Positions 1 to 6,434 of a stretch of 10,601 nucleotides of DNA are shown one piece after another. The DNA comes from an uncultured Rickettsiales bacterium (lineage in GTDB: Bacteria > Pseudomonadota > Alphaproteobacteria > Rickettsiales > UBA1997). The number at the start of each line of letters is the position of its first letter. Positions within the stretch are counted from its first letter, which is position 1. The translations under genes and the position numbers were made by a program. Below the pieces are notes generated by a model. It searched no databases and was not told the origin of the DNA. It saw only the letters and a program-made list of their open reading frames with translations. Location: assembly GCA_934725005.1 (NCBI GenBank), contig CAKVBE010000023.1, positions 1 to 10,601 of the forward strand. Reading direction: 5' to 3'.

Positions 1-1035
1 AAGTATTTATTTAATAGTTTATTGAAACCATTTTTGTTATCATTTTTTATATTAACTGGTATAATATGGCTCACAAGAGTAATTAATTATTTATCATATT
101 TAACAGAATATAATGCTAATTTTTTACTATTCGTAAATTTAATTATATTAGCTATTCCAAGTCTATTACCACTAATTACAATAATAAGTCTTATAATATC
201 AATAATAAATACGTACAATAAACTATTGAGTAATAATGAATTAGTAATTTTAAAAAATGCTGGATTGAGTAAAAAAAAATTAATAGAACCCATAATACTT
301 TTCAGCTTCATACTATCATTATTGTGTTTTTTTACACTTTCATATTTAACACCATATGCAAACAAAGGATTTGAAAATATAAAAGATAGAATATATAGTG
401 ATATATTAAACACAGCATTCAACGAAAATAATTTTATTAATATAGACAATATAACTTTTTATACAAAAAAAAGATCGAATAATAAACTAGAGTCAGTAAT
501 CGTTTCAATAAAAAATGAAAAAGACACAAATACAATTTATGCCAAGGAAGCTGTAATAAACAAAAACGTAATAAATTTTAATAACGGAAATATTTATATA
601 AATGGCAAAAATAGAAACAGTATAATATATTTTGACGAATATAATTTTAATCTAAGTAACTTTTATAATAAAAATAAATTAAAAAATAGACCACTCGATA
701 CATTAAATATAAACGAATTACTAAAAACAAAAATAGATAAGAATAATAAACGAACATATACGAAATATTTAAATCAAATTTATTCCAAAATTTCAATGAG
801 TGTGTTATGTTTTGCAATTGGTATATTTAGTGGAGCTCTAATATTAAATAAATCATTTAGTAGAATGAGTAATTCATATACAGCTATTATTTCAATTTTA
901 AGTGTGACAACGTCTATTGTCATGATATACACAATAAAAAATGGAAGTAGTAATATACATTCGATTTATATAAGCAATATATTGAATGTGTTAATAATAA
1001 TGTTTAGTGTAATAAATTTGAAAATAAAAAAATGA
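1..1035 (+). CDS. lptF: LPS export permease LptF, 5' end outside window
   Basis: This is an LptF/LptG-family (YjgP/YjgQ) inner-membrane permease. With LptG and the ATPase LptB it extracts lipopolysaccharide from the inner membrane and feeds it to the LptC-LptA bridge. The frame is open from base 1, and the residues before the first internal TTG (base 22) read KYLFNSLLKPF, which matches the usual LptF N-terminus. The real start is therefore just upstream of the window and the TTG is not the start. The visible 344 residues show three N-terminal membrane segments, the cytoplasmic NNELVILKNAGLSKKK stretch typical of the family (xELxxLxxxGxS), a hydrophilic periplasmic domain at roughly residues 115-250, and three C-terminal membrane segments. 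The stop overlaps the lptG start as ATGA. The LptF rather than LptG call rests on gene order and on the more LptG-like partner downstream. The family is near certain. Confidence 0.9.
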   Translation, partial: KYLFNSLLKPFLLSFFILTGIIWLTRVINYLSYLTEYNANFLLFVNLIILAIPSLLPLITIISLIISIINTYNKLLSNNELVILKNAGLSKKKLIEPIILFSFILSLLCFFTLSYLTPYANKGFENIKDRIYSDILNTAFNENNFINIDNITFYTKKRSNNKLESVIVSIKNEKDTNTIYAKEAVINKNVINFNNGNIYINGKNRNSIIYFDEYNFNLSNFYNKNKLKNRPLDTLNINELLKTKIDKNNKRTYTKYLNQIYSKISMSVLCFAIGIFSGALILNKSFSRMSNSYTAIISILSVTTSIVMIYTIKNGSSNIHSIYISNILNVLIIMFSVINLKIKK

Positions 1036-2150
1036 TTTTTGATAAAATAGATAAATATGTCTTTAAGGAATTTTGTAAAATGTTTTTTTACATGATCCTG
1101 TGTACAGCAATATTGGTATCTTTTATAAATTTTTTAGAATACTACGGTGATATAGAAAAATTAAAGATTGGGATATTTGATGCTATAAAAATTGTCTTGC
1201 TACGCACACCGCCCGTAATAGAGAGTACATTATATTTTATTATACTTTTATCAAACTCATTCGCTCTTACAAAATTATCATTAACGAGCGAGCTTACAGC
1301 CATTGTAGCAAATAAAAAGTCACTCATAGATACAATAGTAATCGAATCACTTTTTGTATTTATTTTTGGCATAATACATGTTTTGTATATAAATCCATAC
1401 ATATCAAAAATGCTAAAAATTTCGAATGATATTGAAAAAAAATATACAAACAAAAAAAAAGATGACTACATGTCTACAAAAAGTAGCATATGGTTTAAAC
1501 AGACAAATATAGAAAATGATGTTAATATAGGCGAAATAATTTTTAAAGCAGAAGAATTATATTTGGAAACCCTGGAATTTAAAAATGTATCCCTAATATT
1601 CACAACGAACAATAATTTATTCCAAAAAAGAATAAATGCAGATTCTATGCAATACAATAAAGAATACTTTACATTAAAAAATTGCCAGACAATTAAGAAT
1701 GATACTAAATATGTAGACGAAGTTAAAATACCGACAAAATTAACAGAAAAATTTTTAAAACAATATGTTCAAAATCAGTATAAAGATATTGATACAATAC
1801 CATTTGATGAACTTATAAAACTAATAGCTGAATTTAAAAAATCCGACTTAAATACAACAAAATTTATTGTAAAACTATACACAATGTTATTGATACCATT
1901 TATGGATGTTGTTATGATTATATTATCATATGCATTTTTATCAATTAATTCCAGAAAACAGGATTATATACTAAATATATTTAAAACCATAATAAGCGGA
2001 TTTACAATATACATGTTGCAAAATACCTTAATCAAGCTCGGAAGTAGCGGCATTATAAGTGAGTTTACATCAACAATTATTCCATTTGCACTAATGTTAT
2101 TTACTACAATAATTATTGTCATGAAAAAACTAAAGTTATGCAATTTTTAA
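1032..2150 (+). CDS. lptG: LPS export permease LptG
   Basis: This is the second permease half of the LptB2FG lipopolysaccharide extractor. The 372 residues are about the usual length. An N-terminal membrane helix at about residues 13-35 ends in INFLEYYGDIEKL, which resembles the LptG flank after helix 1. Further hydrophobic segments lie at about 55-78 and 98-120. A soluble beta-rich periplasmic domain follows at about 125-270, with three C-terminal membrane helices at about 278-365. The start codon overlaps the lptF stop (ATGA) and no Shine-Dalgarno is visible, so translation is probably coupled to lptF. Its 3' end overlaps yidD by 13 bases. Primary sequence is weakly conserved in this family, so F and G could be swapped, but the adjacent pair makes the assignment reasonable. 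Confidence 0.9.
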   Translation: MIFDKIDKYVFKEFCKMFFYMILCTAILVSFINFLEYYGDIEKLKIGIFDAIKIVLLRTPPVIESTLYFIILLSNSFALTKLSLTSELTAIVANKKSLIDTIVIESLFVFIFGIIHVLYINPYISKMLKISNDIEKKYTNKKKDDYMSTKSSIWFKQTNIENDVNIGEIIFKAEELYLETLEFKNVSLIFTTNNNLFQKRINADSMQYNKEYFTLKNCQTIKNDTKYVDEVKIPTKLTEKFLKQYVQNQYKDIDTIPFDELIKLIAEFKKSDLNTTKFIVKLYTMLLIPFMDVVMIILSYAFLSINSRKQDYILNIFKTIISGFTIYMLQNTLIKLGSSGIISEFTSTIIPFALMLFTTIIIVMKKLKLCNF

Positions 2151-2365
2151 TAAAAAAAATATGCATTTTTCTTATTTTTCTATACCAAAAATGCATATCA
2201 CCATTTTTTCCAATGAGATGTAGATTTATACCATCATGCTCGGAGTACACAAAACAAGCCATAATAAAATATGGTATAGTAAAAGGAATATACATTGGCG
2301 CTAAAAGAATCCTAAAATGCCACAATTATTCAAAAGATGATACAATTTATGATCCGTTAGAATAA
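2138..2365 (+). CDS. yidD: Membrane protein insertion efficiency factor YidD
   Basis: This is a small (75-residue) YidD-family protein, which assists the YidC insertase in placing inner-membrane proteins. The family signature is almost complete: YQKCISPFFPMRCRFIPSCSEY near the N-terminus, then RILKCH and a DPLE end. The usual ChP is here CHN. The three signature cysteines (CRF, SCSEY and KCH) are present. It begins inside the last codons of lptG in another frame, overlapping by 13 bases, with only a weak AAAG purine stretch before the ATG. Translation is thus likely coupled to lptG. In many bacteria yidD lies between rnpA and yidC, so its position behind lptFG is a departure from that arrangement. 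The first ~12 residues form a short hydrophobic helix that could bind the membrane. Confidence 0.93.
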   Translation: MQFLIKKICIFLIFLYQKCISPFFPMRCRFIPSCSEYTKQAIIKYGIVKGIYIGAKRILKCHNYSKDDTIYDPLE

Positions 2366-2412
2366 AATAAGTAAAATACAATAAAAAATTCATATTTTAT
2401 ATAAATAAAGTA

Positions 2413-2440
2413 TTGAAAAATCTATTTTTTAGTGTATACT
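2413..2440 (+). promoter_or_regulatory. Sigma70-type promoter of the VirB2-like pilin gene
   Basis: TTGAAA (2413-2418) and TATACT (2435-2440) are separated by 16 bases, with a TG immediately before the -10 box. Transcription would begin near 2447, giving a leader of about 27 bases before the ATG at 2474. The downstream gene ends in its own terminator, so it is probably a single-gene transcript. Each box differs from consensus at one base. Confidence 0.6.
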
Positions 2441-2450
2441 TATAAGTATT

Positions 2451-2466
2451 ATTATTAATTAATAAT
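2451..2466. repeat. Perfect 16-bp palindrome in the pilin gene leader
   Basis: ATTATTAATTAATAAT is a perfect inverted repeat lying between the predicted transcription start and the ATG of the VirB2-like gene. It consists only of A and T, so chance is a serious possibility in this composition. Its position just downstream of the promoter is where an operator could sit. No recognisable Shine-Dalgarno is present in this leader. Confidence 0.4.
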
Positions 2467-2473
2467 TAAAAAT

Positions 2474-2842
2474 ATGAAAAAGCTTTTAACATTTTTGTTA
2501 TTTTTTAGTTTATTAACATTTGGTGCATTTGGTACTATGTCTGAAGCTAATGCTACAGGTGGTGCTGCCGGTAATACAAAAGCTGAAGATACAGTAAACA
2601 GTGAATTGGGTGGCACAACAATGACCGGTATTCTTTGTAGTATCATGAAATTCATAACTGGTGGTGTTGGTAAAACATTTGCATCATTTGCTGTTATATT
2701 TGTTGGTATTGGTTTCTTAACAGGTAAAACAACATGGACAGCCATGATTACATTTGCTTTAGGTATAGCTGCCATTTTTGGTGCTCCTACAGTAATTAAG
2801 GCGTTTACAGGTGGTGATGCTGCTTGTTCTACTAACGGCTAA
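2474..2842 (+). CDS. virB2: TrbC/VirB2-family type IV secretion pilin
   Basis: This looks like the major pilin subunit of a VirB-type (in Rickettsiales, Rvh) type IV secretion system, inserted in the inner membrane before assembly. The 122 residues start with a signal peptide (MKKLLTFLLF, hydrophobic to about residue 20) with likely cleavage near SEANA at 23-27, leaving about 95 residues, a normal VirB2 length. Two hydrophobic helices at about 64-85 and 90-110 flank a short basic loop (LTGKTTW), the VirB2 topology. Cysteines 55 and 118 bracket the two-helix core and could form a disulfide. Codons are richer in GGT and GCT than in neighbouring genes, which is compatible with high expression. 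It has its own promoter and terminator and no other virB gene nearby. Scattered virB2 copies are known in Rickettsiales. A conjugative pilin (TrbC) is the alternative name for the same fold. Confidence 0.82.
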   Translation: MKKLLTFLLFFSLLTFGAFGTMSEANATGGAAGNTKAEDTVNSELGGTTMTGILCSIMKFITGGVGKTFASFAVIFVGIGFLTGKTTWTAMITFALGIAAIFGAPTVIKAFTGGDAACSTNG

Positions 2843-2864
2843 TATTTGAAAATTATTTATATTT

Positions 2865-2898
2865 AAATCGTCCTAAATTTGATTTGGGATGATTTTTT
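2865..2898 (+). terminator. Rho-independent terminator of the VirB2-like gene
   Basis: A 14-pair stem (2865-2878 with 2882-2895, two of the pairs G-U) closes a 3-base loop and runs into a T6 tract (2893-2898). It lies 22 bases after the pilin stop codon. The wobble pairs work only in the plus-strand transcript. Read on the minus strand they become A-C mismatches, so it is directed at the pilin gene rather than at the convergent operon. Confidence 0.75.
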
Positions 2899-2967
2899 CA
2901 TACGATTGAAAATGATAAGCACATAATTTAAAAGAATAAGCTAATTCCAATTCAATTCATAATTAAT

Positions 2968-3702
2968 CTAATTTCTATTAATCTTTTTAATCAAAAGACT
3001 ATTGTATGTACTAAACAATACAATATCATCAAAATTCTTATTATTCTTACTTATTCCAACTAAACAATTTGAATAACCGCCCAAAAATTCTGATTTAGAG
3101 AATATATTTGATACCTCATATTTATGATGCAAAATATCATTTATTTTTATATTTTCACTAGAACGTGATGGTATAGCACCAAATTTATTCTTACCATTTG
3201 AAATCAATGCATAATATAAATTATTGATCTTCGAAGTTTTATTATTTGCACCAACAAACACAACACAAAGATTCGTACTTGTATTTATATATTCATCAAC
3301 AACTTCATCATCAACAGAATATATTATTTTATTACCCCATAAATCTATTGCATCTTTGTGATTTAACTCTAATGCACGCGTTGGTACACCACCAACATAT
3401 ATTTCTTTATATTTGAATAATCCATCAACTTCCTGACATCCACCATTATCAGTACTTAATTCTACACCAAAATTTGGATCATCAATTCTTAGCTTTATAT
3501 CTGATGGACAAGGTAAATGTCCATGAATTTTCACATAATTTTCCAAAGCTATATCAATTTTTCTTAATTTTAATCTTGTACTAAACTCTTTAGCTATATT
3601 TGTTAATGACACAGACTTCATCGTCATTTTCATAAAAATTGATATACATATAATTACTACCCCCATTTCCAAAATGGTAAATGCTTTTTTGTTTAATGTC
3701 AT
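2968..3702 (-). CDS. Type IV prepilin-like (pseudopilin) protein
   Basis: The N-terminus NKKA/FTILEM followed by VVIICISIF is a class III prepilin signal: a short basic leader, a prepilin peptidase site with Ala at -1 and Phe at +1, the conserved Glu at +5, and a hydrophobic helix to about residue 28. The rest is extracytoplasmic. HLPCPSD (62-68), VGGVPTRAL (103-111) and DLWGNKIIYSV (120-130) match an alphaproteobacterial set of prepilin-like proteins usually annotated as type II secretion system protein. Cysteines 65, 89, 147 and 217 could pair outside the cytoplasm. It is the last gene of the minus operon, and its ATG overlaps the hemW stop by 4 bases (ATGA). The usual -1 residue is Gly; Ala is tolerated in some prepilins. 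No prepilin peptidase, secretin or assembly ATPase is present in the window, so the machine it serves is unknown. Confidence 0.75.
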   Translation of the reverse strand: MTLNKKAFTILEMGVVIICISIFMKMTMKSVSLTNIAKEFSTRLKLRKIDIALENYVKIHGHLPCPSDIKLRIDDPNFGVELSTDNGGCQEVDGLFKYKEIYVGGVPTRALELNHKDAIDLWGNKIIYSVDDEVVDEYINTSTNLCVVFVGANNKTSKINNLYYALISNGKNKFGAIPSRSSENIKINDILHHKYEVSNIFSKSEFLGGYSNCLVGISKNNKNFDDIVLFSTYNSLLIKKINRN

Positions 3703-4856
3703 GGCAATAATTTTTCTATAATTGAATCTAATATACTAAAATGTTTTAAATTTACTCTAACATTATCTCCACAAATATCAATAAAGCCATTCTTCTTAAG
3801 AAAATCTAAATTTTGATCATTAATTATTTCATAAATATTTTTTATATCTAAATAATTTTGTACATCACCTAAAAAGATACCATTACTTTTTCTCAATCCC
3901 ATTAATATTATTTCTTCTATAAATTCATCCTTTGTCAATGTTTCAAAAGATTCATAACCAAAACCTTTATCTAATACATTTTTCATCCATTTTTGTGGTT
4001 GTTTTATATTTTCTACAGCTATTCTAATTTTATACCCATTTAAACATTCACTGTCCAAACACAATCTTCCATGAGCACCAGCCCCTACTCCTATCCATTC
4101 ACCACTGTTCCAATAATTCAAATTATGTTTACATTCATATCCATATTGCGCATAATTTGAAACTTCATATAAATGAAGTTTATTTCTTTCTAAAATATCA
4201 TTTGTTATATCGTATAATACACTAGATTTATTTTCATCTAAAGTTTTTACATTTTTTTTAAAAAACACTGTACCATTTTCTATTATAAGCTGATAAAGTG
4301 ATAAATGGTATGGTGAAAGCTTTATTGCTTCATCTAATTCTTTAACCCACTCTTTTAAATCTTGATGTGGTCTAGCATAGATTAAATCAATTGAATATCT
4401 ATCCTTAAATATTTTTTGCGCCACTTCTATAGCTTGAATACCATCTTTTGCATTATGTATTCTTCCAAAAAATTTTAGTTCATTATCATTAAGTGACTGT
4501 ATTCCTATAGATAATCTATTTATACCAATATTTCTAAAATCATGAAACTTATTTACTTCAACGGTAGTTGGATTAGCTTCCATAGAAATTTCAACATCAT
4601 CATCAATCCCCCACAAACTATCAATACTACTCATTAATGATTTTAAAAAATTTACACTCATCAATGAAGGAGTACCACCACCAAAAAATATTGTTCCAAT
4701 TTTTCTACTTTTCGTTTTACTATGATAGTATCCAAGTTCTTTTACATATGCCCTTAAGTAATCTTTTTCGTTTATATCAGAAATTATATAAGAATTAAAA
4801 TCACAATAAGGACATTTTGATAAGCAAAATGGGTAATGTATGTATAATGATAACAT
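3699..4856 (-). CDS. hemW: Radical SAM heme chaperone HemW
   Basis: HemW is a cytoplasmic or membrane-associated radical SAM protein that binds heme and is thought to deliver it to respiratory enzymes. It was long annotated as an oxygen-independent coproporphyrinogen oxidase. The 4Fe-4S motif CLSKCPYCDF gives cysteines 11, 15 and 18, followed by DF as in HemW and not by GC as in true HemN. GGGTPS at 59-64 is the SAM-binding glycine motif. KHNLNYW at 243-249 is the HemW-specific HNxxYW heme-binding motif. SIDLIYARP at 155-163 resembles alphaproteobacterial HemW. The length (385) is normal. The gene sits 9 bases after the extended VirB2-like gene and overlaps the prepilin-like gene by 4 bases, so all three are probably one transcript. 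No Shine-Dalgarno is visible. I see no functional reason for the pilin neighbours. Confidence 0.95.
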   Translation of the reverse strand: MLSLYIHYPFCLSKCPYCDFNSYIISDINEKDYLRAYVKELGYYHSKTKSRKIGTIFFGGGTPSLMSVNFLKSLMSSIDSLWGIDDDVEISMEANPTTVEVNKFHDFRNIGINRLSIGIQSLNDNELKFFGRIHNAKDGIQAIEVAQKIFKDRYSIDLIYARPHQDLKEWVKELDEAIKLSPYHLSLYQLIIENGTVFFKKNVKTLDENKSSVLYDITNDILERNKLHLYEVSNYAQYGYECKHNLNYWNSGEWIGVGAGAHGRLCLDSECLNGYKIRIAVENIKQPQKWMKNVLDKGFGYESFETLTKDEFIEEIILMGLRKSNGIFLGDVQNYLDIKNIYEIINDQNLDFLKKNGFIDICGDNVRVNLKHFSILDSIIEKLLP

Positions 4857-4865
4857 TAAACACTA

Positions 4866-5456
4866 TTACTTATTAACCATTTCACAGGAATATGTATTTC
4901 CAGAAATAATATTTGCTAATTTTGCTGAACCGAAAATTAATGACAAAGCAAGTGCAATAGAAATAAGAAATTTGAATGAAACAGCCTCAGAACGCCCTGA
5001 CAAAAAAGACATTCCAACTAATATTATAAACAGAGACATTATAGCTCTTCCAAATTTACCAGTTATTAAATCTATAACATAACATATAGCTTTAGCAACT
5101 CCATTACTTTTAAAATCTTCGGTATTTGTTGATTTTGTATATTCAATTATAAGTTTTGAGTATTCGTCTTTCTTATTTTCTAATTGCAACGCATATCCCT
5201 CACTGCACGAAGCATTGTTTAGTACTGTTATATACTCGTTAATTTTGCTAAGCGCTTGGTTACTTTGAGATATTACATTTACACCATCATTTTGCGCCTT
5301 TGAAATTTTTATTGCCTCGTCATAAACAGTACTTAATTCATTTATACATCTGTTATAAATTCCACCACAACTATTATCAATCACATTACTTTCTGATCTA
5401 CAAATATTAAAGAAACACAAAAAGCAAATAAAAAATGTAAAAAATACGTTTCTCAT
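4866..5456 (-). CDS. VirB2-like protein with long N-terminal extension
   Basis: The protein has 196 residues in three parts: a signal peptide (about 1-21, ending FFNICRS), a hydrophilic, probably helical region (about 22-118), and a C-terminal VirB2/TrbC-like two-helix domain (about 119-196). The last part aligns with the pilin encoded at 2474-2842. Both share C-x5-ITG, V-G-x2-FL-x-G and IFG, and both end in a cysteine (C125/C191 here, C55/C118 there). Allowing a 3-residue insertion in the cytoplasmic loop, I count about 19 identities in 64 positions. The extension holds cysteines 30, 37 and 84. Typical mature VirB2 has no such ~95-residue extension, so this could be a minor or specialised pilin, or an inner-membrane T4SS accessory protein. 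There is no clear lipobox before C19 (FNIC). It is the first gene of an operon with hemW and the prepilin-like gene. Confidence 0.68.
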   Translation of the reverse strand: MRNVFFTFFICFLCFFNICRSESNVIDNSCGGIYNRCINELSTVYDEAIKISKAQNDGVNVISQSNQALSKINEYITVLNNASCSEGYALQLENKKDEYSKLIIEYTKSTNTEDFKSNGVAKAICYVIDLITGKFGRAIMSLFIILVGMSFLSGRSEAVSFKFLISIALALSLIFGSAKLANIISGNTYSCEMVNK

Positions 5457-5475
5457 TATAATAATTCTCTTATAA

Positions 5476-5504
5476 TTAATAATAATTGATTTATATTATA
5501 TACT
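5476..5504 (+). promoter_or_regulatory. Possible promoter of lgt
   Basis: TTAATA (5476-5481) and TATACT (5499-5504) are 17 bases apart on the plus strand, overlapping the divergent promoter of the minus operon. The -35 box is weak. The leader would be about 35 bases and holds no Shine-Dalgarno. If real, the two promoters compete for the same DNA. Confidence 0.3.
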
Positions 5505-5524
5505 ATAATAATATTTTTTTTCAA
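5495..5524 (-). promoter_or_regulatory. Promoter of the VirB2-like/hemW/prepilin operon
   Basis: On the minus strand, TTGAAA (5519-5524) and TATAAT (5495-5500) are 18 bases apart. The predicted start of transcription near 5488 leaves a leader of about 30 bases before the ATG at 5456. A weak purine stretch (AAGAGA) lies about 10 bases before that ATG. The region is extremely AT-rich, which makes chance -10 boxes common. Confidence 0.5.
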
Positions 5525-5544
5525 TTAATTTTTAAATTTATTTT

Positions 5545-6348
5545 ATGGCAATTGAACTTCCAGTATTTAATCCAAATCTAATAACGATAGGCAATTTAGG
5601 TATAAAATATTACTCATTAGCATATATATTGGGAATATGTTTAGCTTGGATCTTAATAAAAAAATTTTCAAAATACCAAAATGTCTTAAATTTAGAAAAT
5701 AAAAAAATAGTTGATGATTTTTTTTATTATGCTGTAGTAGGCATATTACTAGGTGGAAGACTTGGTTATGTACTATTTTATAACTTGCCATACTATCTAG
5801 TAAATCCAATTGAAATATTTTACATATGGCAAGGAGGAATGTCATTTCATGGTGGTTTCACTGGAGCATCAATTGCCGCTTATTACTTTTGTAAAAAAAA
5901 CAAAATAAATTTTTTTAGGTTTTGTGACATACTATCAGTGGTTTCGCCAATAGGAATATTCTTGGGAAGAATAGCAAACTTCATAAACTTAGAATTATAT
6001 GGAAAACAAACAAATGTACCTTGGGCAATGATTTTTCCATATTCAGACATGCAACCAAGACATCCAAGTCAACTTTATGAAGCACTTTTAGAAGGAGTAT
6101 TACTGTTTTCAATAATGCTATTTATAACTCTTAAAACAAAGTTAAAAACAAAATATTTAAATACTGGAATTTTCTTAACTTTATATTCTTCGTTTAGATT
6201 TTTCTCTGAATTTTTTAGAGAACCTGATGTACAAATAGGTTATCTATTCAGTCATGCTACAATGGGACAACTATTAAGTATTCCTATGTTTTTAATTGGT
6301 ATATTCTTATTAATTAAAGCATATAAAACAACAAAAGCATTTAATTGA
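5545..6348 (+). CDS. lgt: Prolipoprotein diacylglyceryl transferase Lgt
   Basis: Lgt moves the diacylglyceryl group of phosphatidylglycerol onto the lipobox cysteine of prolipoproteins, the first step of lipoprotein maturation at the inner membrane. The 267 residues have about seven hydrophobic segments. Key elements are visible: the YYSLAYILG N-terminal region, HGGFTG at 102-107, GRIANFINLELYG at 141-153 (conserved R142, N145 and G153), RHPSQLYEA at 172-180, and the C-terminal SFRFFSEFFREPD with R218, E222 and R225. The start MAIELPVFNPNLITIG resembles other Lgt N-termini. The gene stands alone, divergent from the VirB2-like operon and convergent with cca. No T-tracted terminator hairpin is evident after it, but see the inverted repeat at 6386-6434. 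Confidence 0.97.
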   Translation: MAIELPVFNPNLITIGNLGIKYYSLAYILGICLAWILIKKFSKYQNVLNLENKKIVDDFFYYAVVGILLGGRLGYVLFYNLPYYLVNPIEIFYIWQGGMSFHGGFTGASIAAYYFCKKNKINFFRFCDILSVVSPIGIFLGRIANFINLELYGKQTNVPWAMIFPYSDMQPRHPSQLYEALLEGVLLFSIMLFITLKTKLKTKYLNTGIFLTLYSSFRFFSEFFREPDVQIGYLFSHATMGQLLSIPMFLIGIFLLIKAYKTTKAFN

Positions 6349-6385
6349 TAAAATATCTAATTGTACAATAGACAAAACATTGAAA

Positions 6386-6434
6386 TAAAGGAACAAATCT
6401 AGAGATAACACAATCTATAAGAGGTGTTCCTTTA
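6386..6434. repeat. 10-bp inverted repeat at the lgt/cca convergence
   Basis: TAAAGGAACA (6386-6395) is matched by TGTTCCTTTA (6425-6434) with 29 bases between. The right arm is inside the last codons of cca and the left arm is in the spacer after lgt. The placement between converging genes suits transcription termination or a stable 3' end, but there is no U-run on either side and the loop is long, so function is uncertain. Confidence 0.4.

Noticed and set aside
22..24. TTG as the lptF start codon
   Set aside because: The frame is open to base 1 and the preceding residues match the conserved LptF N-terminus, so the start lies outside the window.
2455..2775. 106-codon open frame antisense to the VirB2-like pilin gene
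   Set aside because: It is a shadow of a gene with signal peptide, promoter and terminator evidence, and its Pro/Val/Ala-rich translation matches nothing I know.
3699..4856. Annotation as oxygen-independent coproporphyrinogen III oxidase HemN
   Set aside because: The cluster motif is followed by DF instead of the HemN-type GC, and the HNxxYW heme-binding motif of HemW is present.
4840..5082. 80-codon plus-strand open frame across the hemW start and VirB2-like gene end
   Set aside because: It lies over two well-supported minus-strand genes, has no ribosome binding site, and its translation has no family features.
5400..5456. Lipoprotein signal in the extended VirB2-like protein
   Set aside because: The residues before C19 (FNI) do not fit the lipobox pattern, and an ordinary signal peptide explains the N-terminus.
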